Below, piece by piece: positions 1 through 31,825 of a stretch of DNA of 64,000 bases. The position numbers and the translations under genes were made by a program. The stretch spans positions 27,275,056-27,339,055 of the forward strand of contig OX940868.1 in assembly GCA_954871525.1 (NCBI GenBank), written 5' to 3'. The notes under the pieces are model-generated. The model did not search any database, was not told the origin of the DNA, and saw nothing but the letters and a program-made list of their open reading frames with translations. Source of the DNA: Parietaria judaica. Taxonomy: Eukaryota; Streptophyta; Magnoliopsida; Rosales; Urticaceae. Every line of letters begins with the position of its first letter. Positions within the stretch are counted from its first letter, which is position 1.

Positions 1-1076
1 TCCGAAGGGTTGGATAATGAAACAAAATGATAATGACAAATAATGATTTTGATTCAACTATATTTATGATTTCTGACGAAAGTATGGACCGAGTGGTCTA
101 GAATTGGATCACTTTTTGTTCACAATTATTGCATAATAATTATTGCCACCGATGAGACTGGCCATTATAAGAAGATCACCCGTAGAATTTTCCTTTTTTT
201 TTCTTCTCTCTTTATTCTCCGTTGTCGTCGGATGTTACTAAGCCATAAAAAATTTGACCGGAACAATCCGTTACAAAGTTTTAACTCTTTGATTTACTCA
301 TTATATTCATAAATTTATCAAAAAATGAAATTTTTTTTGTACATGGCGAGAATAGTTGGGCTAGTGAAGTCTCATTTACATACGAATTAGATTTGTAAGT
401 TAAAGAATGAATAAAAGCATTCAATCAATTTGACTAAATGATATTGTGGTGTTCGTTCGTTGGATGACATTTAATCTATTTTATTAATTTAGTCTGGTAT
501 TTTCATGACCCTAACATGAAGAGAAATATGAGACTTTTCTTTAGTGGTGGCTTATCATGCGTCAATAAAATCAACCACGCGATTGACTTGTGAGTCTTCA
601 CTCAACCAAAAGCTTTAAGGATAAATGGCTGTTTTTCCACATCAATAGACTCTTAAAAATCACAGACCGTTCAGTTTTTCATATTTTTACGATTTAAAAA
701 TAAATGGGTTGAGCTTGACGTCACTATGGTGTACAATTCTATATGGACAAAATTTAATATAAATTCCTCGGTCTAGTTAACTTCTTTAAACCTCGTAGAT
801 ATTTCAACAAATGCGTTGATGAAGATGTCCTTTTTAAGTTTTTTTATTTTATTTTATATATACACAAATAATAATGTTCTTTAAATAATTTCATATTATG
901 TTCCAAAATTATTTTTGCCTCTTATTTTAAGTGTTTGATTTCTTATTTTACATAGTTTAAGAGGCTATTTTTTTTAATATGTGCAGTTTGAAAAATGCCA
1001 TTAATAATTGTGAATAGCGGAGTGACATGCTATTAATAATTGAGAGTTTGCGACTTAGAGTTTACTTCGATTTCCT

Positions 1077-1700
1077 AAGATCAACTCCATCCGAACTCTC
1101 AATTTTATACTGCACTTTGCAGTAAACGTCACATCAACTATTACCTTATCTCCATCCGAACTCCATTTTTAACACAAAATAAAATATTTTATTATATTCA
1201 TGTTTCTCTTATTTATCTTCAAACTCTTATATTAATTTAATATTTCTCATTTATACCATTAATTCATTATTTTATAATACAAAATTACATCAAAATAAAT
1301 AATTATTTAATGAAAGTAATTACAACAGAAATAAAATAAAATATATTATCACACAAAATAAAATAAAACGAATTAAGAAAATAACTTTTAATGTCACTTT
1401 AGTTTTTGCCCAAATTGCAAATATTAATGTTGTATTAAAGTATCGTGGTCTTTCAAAACATTGAATACAATAAATAACTTTTAAGAGTATATAACTATTT
1501 ATCTAAATATAATACTTTATAAGGACTAAAAAGCAATGAAAAAAGTAAAATGGAGGGATGAACAGTTTACTCCAAATCTGGCATTGAACAGTTGAAATTG
1601 ATGATACCACGCCATTATAGCGTGTCTTATTATGCAGCTCGGGTGGAGTGTTTGTCTACTGCATTTCATCAATTTGCAGTTCGGGTGGAGAAGCTCTAAG
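1077..1700. repeat. Possible fold-back element with CTCCAxCCGAACT-type ends
   Basis: Two copies of a CTCCATCCGAACT motif (about 1085-1100 and 1150-1165) face two inverted copies of the form GTTCGGGTGGAG / CTCGGGTGGAG near 1637-1650 and 1678-1690. Between each pair lies an ACTGCA/TGCAGT-containing segment. The opposed arms suggest a fold-back MITE of about 0.6 kb. I could not define a target duplication, so the limits are approximate. Confidence 0.4.
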
Positions 1701-1707
1701 CGAAAAT

Positions 1708-1711
<4 letters not shown>

Positions 1712-1745
<34 letters not shown>
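1712..1745. repeat. (AT)n microsatellite
   Basis: Uninterrupted AT dinucleotide tract of about 34 bases. Confidence 0.95.
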
Positions 1746-1747
<2 letters not shown>

Positions 1748-3153
1748 GAAACTTCAAAGTCACAAATGACTATGAGTGATATTTTTTAAATTACTTTAAT
1801 CCTGAAGTGAATACATATTTTATTGTAGCATTTTATTACGATTCAATAAGTCATTGAACTAGATCCGAATGATGGGCAGAAAACCAAAACATTTATGTCA
1901 TTAATAACTTTTTCGTTTTCTTTTTCTTAAAAAAAAAAAAAAAAAAAAAACCCTTTTTCGTTTAACTATGTGATTCATAGAAATAATTTTTTTGTTATTA
2001 GTCCATGACATCACACTTTATTTTTTCTCATCACAAACAATAAAAGAGATACCGAATAATTGAGGGGTAAAAAAGTAATTTTGCAATCCTCTTTGTTTAA
2101 TTATACGCGAGGATTAATATAGTAAAATACGTCATGGACCATGCGATGAATAATTGTATCTCATTTAACAATATGTTAATTGAGAAATTGTCCGTATTAG
2201 TCCTTTAGCGGTATCAACCAATATCTATCAAGAACTAAAAGTTTGGAGTCAAATGATAATAATATACTAATACTGCGCGAAAATAACAAAAAATATAATG
2301 GAGTAGTTTAATATCCAAGCTTGGCACGAGGATAATAACATAAAATTTTATGGAATTTACGATTGGGTACTAGTTACTTACACTGGTACTTTTCCCTTGC
2401 AAAGTATTCATATTACATGACCAAATTTCTTATATTTGTAGTAACTTATGCCGCTAATTTCCCCAATATTATTTTCCACAGGGTATTATTACACAGGTGA
2501 TAGCAAGATGCTAGCTCAATTTGATAGAAGGAAAATGACGCGGGCACTCGCTCTCGTTTCGGAATCACGTATCACCGTCGAAGGACCGGGAAAAAAAAAC
2601 AACACCCAAAACTGGCTAGGACTACGAGCAAAGCGTGAATCGGTTCTTTTTATTTTCGATCCTTTTATTTTCGGTTCTTTTATTTTTGTATGTCTTAATT
2701 GTGTTGTTTTTATGGACCTTGTGTGTCGTTGTCGTTTGGATGGTTATGCTCGTCGTTTGTGTGGGTTTTATGTCATTTGCTGGTTAAGGTCGTTTGGCCT
2801 TAGAGTGTCGTTTATGTATTTTGCCCATGTCCTTTTCCAATTAGTAAAAGCAGTTTCTAAGTAAATTCTAATCCCGAGGATTAGGGTTTAAGGGAGTTTA
2901 TCATCTCAGCCACCTTGTCCTTCTTCTTCGTCTTCTTGCTAATTGAAAATTAACCAGAGTTGAATATATCATTTGAACCATTACATTTGTGTAAAGTTAG
3001 AGCATCAATTGCTAATTGAACCATTACATGGAGGATCAAGTCAATCAGAAGAACACCGTTTGTGTAAAGTTTGAGCATCAATTGCTAATTGAAAAGAATC
3101 ATGTGTAGACAAAGGAACTCTTGTTGATATCCTCTGGTCCTCATATTTCTGTT

Positions 3154-8877
<5,724 letters not shown>

Positions 8878-9050
8878 TGTCTAAATGGCTATAAATTGGA
8901 TACATTTCAGAACTACTCTACTCATATTGGACAGAGAGGGGTATAATTAAATGAAGACCTGTACTATATGTTTCTGAAGACAATTGAATTAAAATTCAGA
9001 AACATGTATAGAGGAATTGAAAAAGTCAGCCAAAACTGATGTTTAAGTCG

Positions 9051-9056
9051 TTGACT
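9051..9056. promoter_or_regulatory. W-box-like TTGACT upstream of gene A
   Basis: TTGACT lies 174 bp upstream of the gene A start codon inside a block of about 55 bp (about 9024-9080) that is also recognisable upstream of genes B and C. TTGAC(C/T) is the known core bound by WRKY factors in defence genes. Conservation of the block is seen; function is inferred. Confidence 0.35.
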
Positions 9057-9454
9057 ACGACAGGGAAGAAGCAGAGGGCCAAATTACTCTCATTTTCCTG
9101 AGTGAATGCGTAGGTTTTTATTGAGCAGTTTATTACTTTTAGAATATTAGCAAAATACCTATTTTTATTCAAATCTTTTAAGAAAATACCAATTGTTTCA
9201 TTTAATTAATTTAATACTCATTTCTCTTACAATTTCCCCAAAATGCCCCCCCTCAATCTACAAGTTCATTCATAGTTATTTATATAATTTTTATTTTTTC
9301 CTGTACAAAATTTAAAAGCTCCATAACTTTAATTCTAAAACTCCGGCGATGAAATTATAAAAATTACTTTTGAAAAGCTTATAAAGAGAGAAATCCAATG
9401 ATAGGTGAAAATTGTGGTTTTGAGGTGTTTTAAATTTAATGCATTTTTCAAAAT

Positions 9455-9765
9455 TACATATATGTAACTAAGAAGATTACATATAACAGAACATTGTAAT
9501 AAAAAAGTTTACCAAATTAAGAATTTGAAGTTTAAATAATTTCATGTAAAAGTATTTAAAATCAAATTGAGAATTTGGATTTTTTTGTCACCGATGACGA
9601 ACTTCATGCTCTATAAAGATTAAATATATGTAATTTTGATCATATATAATTTACTAAATTTACATATAATCAAATTACATATTTGTCACTTAAATTGCAT
9701 TTTATAAATTACATATATGTAATTTTATTATAAATAAATAACTAAAATTACATATATGTAAAAAA
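9455..9765. repeat. Cluster of ACATATATGT palindromes
   Basis: The palindrome TTACATATATGTAA or close variants occur at about 9455-9469, 9706-9721 and 9750-9764, with partial copies (TACATATAA, ATATATGTAA) between them. The stretch is very AT-rich and non-coding. Confidence 0.6.
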
Positions 9766-10047
9766 AAAATTATGGGTGGTAATAGCTATATTTATGTAAT
9801 GTTAGTTACCAGTCTGTAACTAAAGTTACATCATGAAAATTTACTAAAAGACATCCATTATAGCACTTGCTATGAGTATTTTTTGGAGCCTGAAAAAGTT
9901 AAGGCCCAACCAAAAAAAAGCAAAAAAAAAAAAAAAACTCAATACGCTAAAGGCCTACAAAAGTAATCCAAACCCTTTCCAAAAAAAGTCAACTCAAGCC
10001 TGATCTGGAAAAACCGATGACATATCTATTCCAAAAACATGCATTTA

Positions 10048-10170
10048 GGGGTCAATAGTAATACAACCCCTAATTAATAAAGCATTCTTTTAGTACGACC
10101 CTTATAAATAAATAAAAAATGTCAGTGCGACCCGTAAAAAAATAAACAATGCCTTAATGCGACCCATAAA
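10048..10170. repeat. Degenerate tandem repeat, about 30-bp unit
   Basis: Four imperfect copies of a unit built around (A/G)(T/C)(A/G)CGACCC(N)TA followed by an A-rich stretch ending in AATG. Spacing is about 30 bp. The last copies run into a short non-coding open frame. Confidence 0.6.
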
Positions 10171-10879
10171 AAGGAAAATGTGCCCTCAGGGATTGCGCAT
10201 GGCCTCCTATAAAATACGGGAGTCCTCTTCCTCATTCGATAAGCTTTCTTCAAGAAAAAAAAACGTCGATTGCAATTACGAAGAACTATGTTCATTTAAA
10301 TGTGAGGTAAGGACAAATACAAGTAAGAGCAAACTTAAAATAAAGGTATGTGGCTTAATTTATGACGAGAGGAACCAGTTAATTGTTAAAGCAATGACTC
10401 AATCATAAATGGGATATGACAACCTGGATCGGGTCACAGTTGTTGGTATAAACATAATTGAATGCATTAATTATGAAATGCCTACGTAGTACTGGAAGAG
10501 ATGTTGTAATCAAGTCATAAAAGATGATCAAACGATATTTTTAACTAAAATCCTGAAGAATGTCATGAGCTTGGACGGTTTAATACTGGTAATTTTTGAG
10601 TTACAGATTAAAGTTCAGATTGTTTGACAGAATTTCTCATACTTGTAGAACACTATGCCGCTAATGTCTCCAATATTATTATTTTACACTGGGAGATTAG
10701 CAGGATGCAAGCTTAAGTCATCATTTGAACCAGACTGCAATACATCATTTGAACCATTACATTATCAAGTCAATCAGAACACCGTTAGTGTAAAGTTTGA
10801 GCATCATTTGCTAATTGAAAAGAATCACGTGTAGACGAAGGAACTCTTGTTGATATCCTCTGTTCCTCATATTTCTGTT

Positions 10880-16401
<5,522 letters not shown>

Positions 16402-16628
16402 CCTCTATATGGCTATGAGTTGGTTAGGCTGTGTAGTTTACTATGTATTTGAGCTTTCCTTCTACTTTCATAACAATACTAGTCACATTGAACAGAGAGA
16501 GAGGCAGTGTTGTTAATAATGAAATGCTGGAGAGCTTTATGTAGACTAAAGAATTATATATTAGTATAGAGTCTGAAAAAAGTCAGTCAAACACTATGGG
16601 ATATCACACTTGATAAAATTATAAGTTG

Positions 16629-16634
16629 TTGACT
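16629..16634. promoter_or_regulatory. W-box-like TTGACT upstream of gene B
   Basis: TTGACT 228 bp upstream of the gene B start, in the context GTTGACTAC as upstream of gene A. In gene C the aligned bases are TTGATT (24465-24470), which breaks the W-box core. Confidence 0.35.
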
Positions 16635-17173
16635 ACCTGATCAAAGAAGTGCTAGGCATATGCCTCGATAATATGATTTATTCATTGCTTGTACGAAGTT
16701 AATGTAAATTCTCAGTTTCCTTGAAATAATTAAAAAAAATAACCCAATTTTGCAAGATCAGATATATTATCTTCGTTTCAATGAATGTCTAGTTTATATT
16801 TTTTTATTTATTGCAGTTGCATTTGATTAACACGTGGAATAATAATAAACTGAAATAAAGGACTAAAGATGACAATCTTATAATTGTTGAAGTAATTAAT
16901 GCCACTCGGGGACGGTTCGTCTTGTTTTCGTGTTGATGACAGTGGGGAGCTTCATTGGTGACGGGAGCTCTCGAAGTTTCAAAGAAAGAGTTTGAAGACC
17001 GTGAAGAGGTATAAATCAAACTATAATTTAGATTGTATTGTTTGATTGATCTTTGATGATTTGCATGCATGTCATGTGGTTTGTAATTGCGATACATATA
17101 TAAATGAGAAGATTTTCCGCCATATAACGATATGTTCTACCCAATTTTTGAAACCCACATACCCGATTTTCCA

Positions 17174-17250
17174 ACACATGAAGCATGCCGACCAACGGCA
17201 TCGACAAGTTGAGTTGGAGGTGGGTGACTTCGTATGGGCTGCCATGAAGA
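17174..17250 (+). mobile_element. Possible Ty3/gypsy polyprotein scrap
   Basis: One frame encodes MKHADQRHRQVELEVGDFVW, which resembles the segment after the integrase core of gypsy polyproteins (typically MKxxADxxRRxVEFxVGDxVxL). Only about 25 residues are recognisable and no other element parts are seen nearby, so it is a fragment at best. Confidence 0.4.
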
Positions 17251-17814
17251 TTGTGTGAGGATAAGCTTAAGTGTGCATTATAATTGCTACAAAAACACAA
17301 GGCATAACAGAGTTTCACACTAGATATTCACATTATCACTTACCAAGCATTTTTTTTTATAAAAAGTTTAGAAAGTGTAGCATCGCCGTCAACCAATAAT
17401 AATGTATTTATTATCATAGAGATCCATTCAAAAGCTAATTAACAATGAGAAAGAATGACACATGACCCTCTCATTAAATCTTCAGGTAATTAAGACTAAT
17501 TTAGCAAGTACCAAGAAGGGGTCCATGCAATTTTTCTGATAGTTGAATAAGTCAAAGCAAAAGTAATATTCCCTCAGCGACCGAAGAGTAAATATCATAA
17601 GAAACATCTTAATTAAACTAGTGATAAATACGACTTTTGATAACTGATTACTTCGTATGAGTTTCTATGCAGACAAATGACAACGATAGAATAGAGTAAT
17701 AGACAATTTTTAGACTTACGACTTTCAAGTGTAAACACAAGACATAATCGCAGCTAATAATCTTCTTTGCATTTGATAATGGGACATTACTGTATTACTA
17801 TCAATATCTTTTGA

Positions 17815-17945
17815 TCCTCAAGCAGAAGAAAAGTATTATATCTTTCAAATGATATACAAACCAATCACCAAAAATAATATATCAGAAGACGACTTGAGAC
17901 TAGCGATCGAGATTGAGATGATCACTGCCGTCAGTTCCACATTCT
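17815..17945 (-). pseudogene. Relic of an SRLK transmembrane exon
   Basis: About 100 bp align by eye with exon 2 of genes A-C: on the plus strand the string GAGATGATCA, flanked by GCCGTC and AATAATAT, is shared in the same order as in the real exons (compare 21989-22120). Frame and splice sites are lost. It lies 45 bp beyond the stop codon of gene C, so an older gene copy was broken here. A second, shorter relic is at about 26210-26285, and the flanking 17440-17815 also resembles 25935-26210. Confidence 0.55.
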
Positions 17946-17988
17946 TATAAAAAATAATATCAGTTACATAGGTTGAATGAAAACTATT

Positions 17989-24255
<6,267 letters not shown>

Positions 24256-24504
24256 TGTCTATATGGCTATGACATGGTTAAGCTGTGTAGTTTCCTATGT
24301 ATTTGAGCATATCTTCTTTTCTGAACGCTAGTCATATTGGATTGAGAGAGGTATAATTTTAATGAAACGCTGAAGACCTGTACCTGATGTTTCTGTAGAC
24401 TACTGAATTATAAATTCACAAACATTCATAGAGAATCTGAAAAAGTCGGCCAAATTTTAAGTCCTTGATTATGATAGGGAGGAAGCAGAGGGGTATAAAT
24501 TTTA

Positions 24505-24702
24505 GGATTATTAGCGGCAAAAGTATCACTTCTCTTCCTAAAAGTAACGATAAGTATGTGTTCTGTTTTTTTTGCAAGACAACCGGTAAAAAGGTACATA
24601 TGGCATGCTATTATTACAGTGTGACAACTTAGTCCGGCCAAAGAAAAAAAAAGGTACTTATCTTTACTTTTTAAAAAAGAATTGATACTTGCGCCGCCGA
24701 TA
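24505..24702. mobile_element. Short fold-back element upstream of gene C
   Basis: Left arm GCGGCAAAAGTATCACTTC followed by AAAAGTAACGATAAGTA; the right arm read on the opposite strand gives GCGGCGCAAGTATCAATTC followed by AAAAGTAAAGATAAGTA. Arms are about 45-50 bp. It belongs to the same family as the element in intron 5 of gene E. It starts about 250 bp upstream of the gene C start codon. Confidence 0.6.
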
Positions 24703-25115
24703 TGAATAAGTTGGTTATATAGACTTTTTTTTTTTTTTTTAATGAGGTGGCGCTATCGGCCAAGATTACAATGCACTCTCGAATTACTTAATATATTAAG
24801 TGTAAGAACATGTGACACTATTTATCAAGTTTAGATAGGTAAAAGGGGCGAGCATTTGCTTCGCATGGGTTTAAAGGAGGGGTGAAGCCAAGAATTATTG
24901 CAAGAGAGGGCGAAAAATTAACATACTATAAAATTTAAAATAAAATATATGGTAAACTGCGACTAATGTACATAATGTTTGATCGGCTGCGGATTATGTA
25001 CTAAATGTTCATTTTTTATGGCTAATGGAAGCAAGCTTAATTCTGTTAGATTTTTTCGTGTTTTCCATCACTTGACCGTCAACGAGTGATTCATCCTCTA
25101 TATGTACACTTTTTG

Positions 25116-25432
25116 TATTTTTGATATAACTTACTCATTTTTTGTCCAAATTTAATGAATAAACTACCGTTGGAAAGCTAAGAGATAGATATAAAACTTT
25201 GGTGCTTTAAGTTTTGTAAAAAAAAAAAATTAAAAAATACAAAAGTTCAATTACAATATAAAACTGGACATTAGTTTAATGCAAAATATTTATTTCAAAC
25301 AAATTTTAATATACTTAATGACTATTTATGATGAAACGTAAAACTACAAAGTTGTAGATAATTCTTTTATCTTTCCAATGATAGTTTATTTATAAATTTT
25401 GGACAAAAAATGAGTAATTAATGCCAAAAATA
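25116..25432. repeat. Inverted repeat with about 87-bp arms
   Basis: Left arm 25116-25202 and right arm 25347-25432 are inverted copies. Both contain TACTCATTTTTTGTCC, an AATAAACTA core and TTGGAAAG in matching order, with scattered mismatches. The spacer is about 144 bp. The unit is non-coding and looks like a fold-back repeat or MITE; I could not find a target duplication. Confidence 0.7.
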
Positions 25433-25746
25433 TAAAAGTTATGATGTGAAAAAATCTTTCGTATTTTTGACATCAGTTGTTATCAAAAACCCAGTGGTGC
25501 GCTGCTTGGCCGCTGCTGGAGTTGTTTGCTGCATTGGGATATTTCGTCGAACAGTTGAAGTGCGCGGAGAAGAAAACTGGTTCTGGATCCCAGAACATTG
25601 TTAATCTCTCTTCAAACAATAATCGATGGTGCTGCGGAGTCAGAAAAACTTCTCCAATGTCGCATTCACATTTTCACGCCGTTCTTTGTCCAAGCATTGT
25701 TGTTGTCGTGAATCCCGTCGTGACAACATTCGTCAGGATCGTTAGA

Positions 25747-25757
25747 CTCTGATACCA
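25747..25757 (-). mobile_element. LTR-retrotransposon primer-binding-like site
   Basis: On the minus strand this reads TGGTATCAGAG, the well-known primer-binding sequence complementary to initiator tRNA-Met used by many plant LTR retrotransposons. The adjoining sequence on the left-hand side (25763 onward on the plus strand) starts TGATGTAG and could be the inner end of an LTR. No intact polyprotein follows, so this is an isolated remnant. Confidence 0.45.
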
Positions 25758-26209
25758 ATTGATGTAGCAGCGGATTACTAAAAAGAAATTAAAATAGATA
25801 TATAATGTTATCGTGATGATCAAGCTAGGATAGATCGTTGATTCGACGAAGGAATACCCGGTCGAGCTAGTAACACAGCACCCAATAAATCTCTAGTTAA
25901 ATCTCCAGGTAAGACACTAATTTCAAGCGTACGTATATGCAATTATATATTTTGATAGGTGAATGAGTCAAGGGAAAAGTAATATTTTTTGAGGAGACTG
26001 AAGATTAAATATCATAAGAAACATCTTAAACTAGTGATAAATTTGACTTTTAATAACGAATTACTTCCTCGGAATTTATATGCTGACAACGATGGAGTGA
26101 ACAATTGTATACTAAAGACTTTCAAGTGTAAACACAAGACATTTGTAACTAATTTTCTTTTATATTCAAGACATTACTGTCACTATCAATACCTCTTGAT
26201 CCTCGAGCA

Positions 26210-26285
26210 AAAGAAAAGTATTATACCTTTGCGATGATACACTAATGCACACCAATCACCATAATAGATCACTGCCGTCCATTTC
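26210..26285 (-). pseudogene. Second, shorter SRLK membrane-exon relic
   Basis: The order AAAAGTATTATACC, TGCGATGATAC, ACCAATCACCA, GATCACTGCCGTCC parallels the relic at 17815-17945 and the exon 2 region of genes A-C. The preceding 270 bp also resemble 17440-17815 (shared ATCATAAGAAACATCTTAA and ACTAGTGATAAAT). Strongly decayed; no frame. Confidence 0.4.
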
Positions 26286-27759
26286 AAATTTAAAATACAT
26301 CGCATATAATGAATGAGTTAAGTAGGTTGAATATTGAAAGTTAATGACTAAATAATATGTGGCTCTTGTTAAATTATTTGATATAGTAATTTGACGCTCG
26401 TAACAATCCTTTGATATACATGCATGGTGATGTTTTAAAAAAAAAAAAAAAATTCCTGTTGCGATTTCTTGGGTAGCTCCAACGAGTTTAATAAAAAAAG
26501 AAAGACAACCAAAGTGGTCTCTCGATGCTATTTGACGCGACGAAATGTGACATTTGGAATCACTTGAGTAATTTCTCCGCCAATTCTTCTATATTTAATT
26601 GTGTGAAAATAGATTTAATTAAAAATATATACTTACTTTTGCTGCATTAAAAGTGGATAAATAATAATTTAAAAGTGAATAAATAAAAAAGAATCTTCTG
26701 TCGTATATATTGATTCGTGCATGAAAACTAGCCTCGGGGCACCAAAGCGTTGATTCGCGCACAAAAATAAGTTTTTGGGTATGAAACTCGGAACTAGTTA
26801 ACGAACACTAAGATTTGGGGGAACTTTGCAATTCTCTTTTTTTCTTTCATTGATTTCTAAACCACGAACCTTGACAGACAAATGACATGTGTTTTTCCCT
26901 TAAACAAAATGACAACCTTATAAACGGAAGCAGTTAAGAACGACTTACAAAACAAGACAACGATCAGAAGAAAAATCAGCATTTATGGCCCCTGAATTAC
27001 AGTTTTGGGTAAGACTTCTTTAGTCACCTCGTCGTCATCGTCACTAGCTTTGATTTGATTTTCTAATGCTCAAATCGGACACGCGAGTCAAAAGATTCGT
27101 CACGTCAAAGTTGCAACGTCCTACCAAATCACCTCTTGGAATGCATGTTCGCAACTCGCTTGGTGCACTTCTCCGAACGTCTCTTCCAAGCTCACCTTCT
27201 GATTCGTTCTTCCGATCGCCTCTCAGAACATCGTCGTTTGTTCCGCTAGCTGCATCAATATCCATTGAGATAATTGAGAAAACATCAGTTCATATCTCTA
27301 TATTAATTGAGTTGATTTTATTCGATGGGGGAAAAGATTCATGTTGACATGATTTTGGTTTTGTGATAACTCTTGGTCCAAGACTTTTAATTCAGAAAAC
27401 CAGCCCATCTTGATCATCAAGAAGTCCAATAGCATATTGCACCACTTAATTAATATTATTAAACTTTCTAAGTCTCTCCATTAGAAATTATATTATTGAA
27501 ATTGTTTTTATTAGTTACTAGAAAAATCTTACTTCTTCTGCTCTATGACTTTACCTTATACTAAGTCAAAACATATAATCATGTAACAGGAGCAGGTTTG
27601 ATCAAGAAAAAAAATATTGTCAACTACAAGAATTCAACACTTAAAACATAAAAGAATAATAAAAAAGGCAAATCAACTAGTATGTTTTGGTAGAATATTA
27701 CATTCGATCACAAATTTTCACCCACTTTTTTAGCAAAGCTCTGCAAAACCGGTCTTCTT

Positions 27760-30779
<3,020 letters not shown>

Positions 30780-31499
30780 TCCCTCGAATGAACCTGATCT
30801 GGGATCAAACTGTTTAGAGAGTCGTTTAGGGGTTAATTGATTCCGGAACTCGATGAATTAGATTGAATATCTTTCTCTATATAAGATAGGTTAAGTCAAT
30901 AAGAAAAGTAGCTATGAACCAATCACAAGACTTAGTCTTTCAAGAGGAGGGATTAGGTTTTCTGAAGGTTGGCGAAAAGTGTTATTCGTGTTCATTGTGT
31001 GTGCTTTCACTTGAATCAGATTCATTCATTACAAGTTCAGATTGCTAAACCAAATTAATATGCTAGTGATAGGTAATGCAAATAAAATTCAATAATCGAA
31101 TTCGATTCACAATGCAAATAAGATTTAATCGTATACTTGGAAACCAATATTTGATTATCGAATTTTGAAATTGATTAATGTTTTCGATTCTGCTCTATAT
31201 TCAAATTCTCATTTTGAAAGTCGAGTTACATAATGCAAATAAAATTCAATCACATACTTGGAAACTCAAACAGATCCTTGAAAATTATATATTATAGTAT
31301 ACCAAACCCTAGTTATAAAACAAAAAATTTCAAATCGATTATCGAGTTTTGAAAATGATTAATGAAGTTGAAATTGTTTAATTGAGAAATAAAAGAACTA
31401 TATAGATTATATACAACGAATTGTGTAATATAAAGATAATTTTTATATTTATATTTTCCTTAGTATTAGTATCACAAATTTTTTTTTATATATATAAGA

Positions 31500-31762
31500 A
31501 TGTGGTTTATGTTGGCTTTTAAACGGGACGAGGCGGGCTGGCCACGAAGCGAGTTTATGTGGGCTTCGGGGCGGGGCGGACTTTTAGAAGGAGTGGGGCG
31601 CGTTCGGGACGGGCCTAGGAAAACATAACCCAGCCTAGCCCTTTTGATAGGGGCGGGCCTAGCCCAGCCCAAAAAAAAAGGGGGCGAGGCGGGAAAAGAC
31701 CCGCTTTTTAACGAGTCGGGACGGGTGGGCTTGGGCCGGGCTGGCCCAATTGACACCTCTAG
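31500..31762 (-). mobile_element. GC-rich hAT-end-like fragment
   Basis: Read on the minus strand the block begins TAGAGGTGTCAATTGGGCC and continues with repeated GGGC/GCCC-rich motifs. TAGxGGTGTCAA starts followed by GGCCC-rich subterminal repeats are typical of plant hAT-type non-autonomous elements. The opposite end and the target duplication were not found, so it may be truncated. Open frames on both strands here are by-products of the GC-rich repeats. Confidence 0.5.
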
Positions 31763-31825
31763 CCACGGGAAAGGAAAAAAAATTGATTATTTGATTTTTT
31801 ACAAAAATAAAAAATATTATTTTTA

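Larger units (their letters stand above)
1..3153. other. AT-rich intergenic region downstream of gene A
   Basis: I see no supported gene here. The stretch is AT-rich with poly-A/poly-T runs (for example about 1929-1950) and a TA microsatellite at 1712-1745. An inverted-repeat-like element seems to lie at about 1077-1700. A 138-codon open frame at 2448-2864 (+) shows no recognisable domain and has low-complexity, phenylalanine/cysteine-rich content, so I do not call it a gene. Close to gene A, a block of about 31 bases (around 2991-3022) is repeated at about 3061-3091; a similar block is found downstream of gene B, so this is shared 3' flank of the A/B duplication. Confidence 0.6.
8878..10879. 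other. Intergenic region between genes A and B
   Basis: Promoter side of A and 3' side of B. It contains the promoter block shared by A, B and C, a cluster of ACATATATGT palindromes (about 9455-9765), a short tandem repeat (about 10048-10170) and poly-A runs (for example about 9910-9940). The 83-codon open frame at 10157-10408 (+) overlaps the tandem repeat and has no recognisable domain. I see no further gene. Confidence 0.6.
16402..17988. other. Intergenic region between genes B and C
   Basis: Contains the gene B promoter, a possible gypsy integrase-like scrap (about 17174-17250) and a relic of an SRLK membrane exon next to the gene C stop (about 17815-17945). The rest is AT-rich; short open frames around 16804-17318 on both strands lack family features apart from the scrap. 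Confidence 0.55.
24256..27759. other. Intergenic region between genes C and D
   Basis: C and D are divergently transcribed, so both promoters lie here. The stretch holds a fold-back element (24505-24702), a long inverted repeat (25116-25432), a retrotransposon primer-binding-like site (25747-25757) and a decayed copy of the 17.4-17.9 kb segment (about 25935-26290). Open frames at 25477-25752 (+) and 27044-27347 (both strands) show no recognisable domain; I do not call them genes. Confidence 0.55.

Noticed and set aside
2448..2864. 138-codon open frame on the plus strand
   Set aside because: Low-complexity, Phe/Cys/Val-rich translation with no domain, no signal peptide plus domain structure and no gene-like context; probably chance.
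2876..2895. TTAGGGTTTAAGGG, resembling plant telomere repeat
   Set aside because: A single degenerate unit; not an interstitial telomeric array.
27044..27347. Overlapping open frames on both strands upstream of gene D
   Set aside because: No recognisable domain; the Ser/Pro/Arg-rich plus frame and its mirror cannot be told from chance in a locally GC-richer patch.
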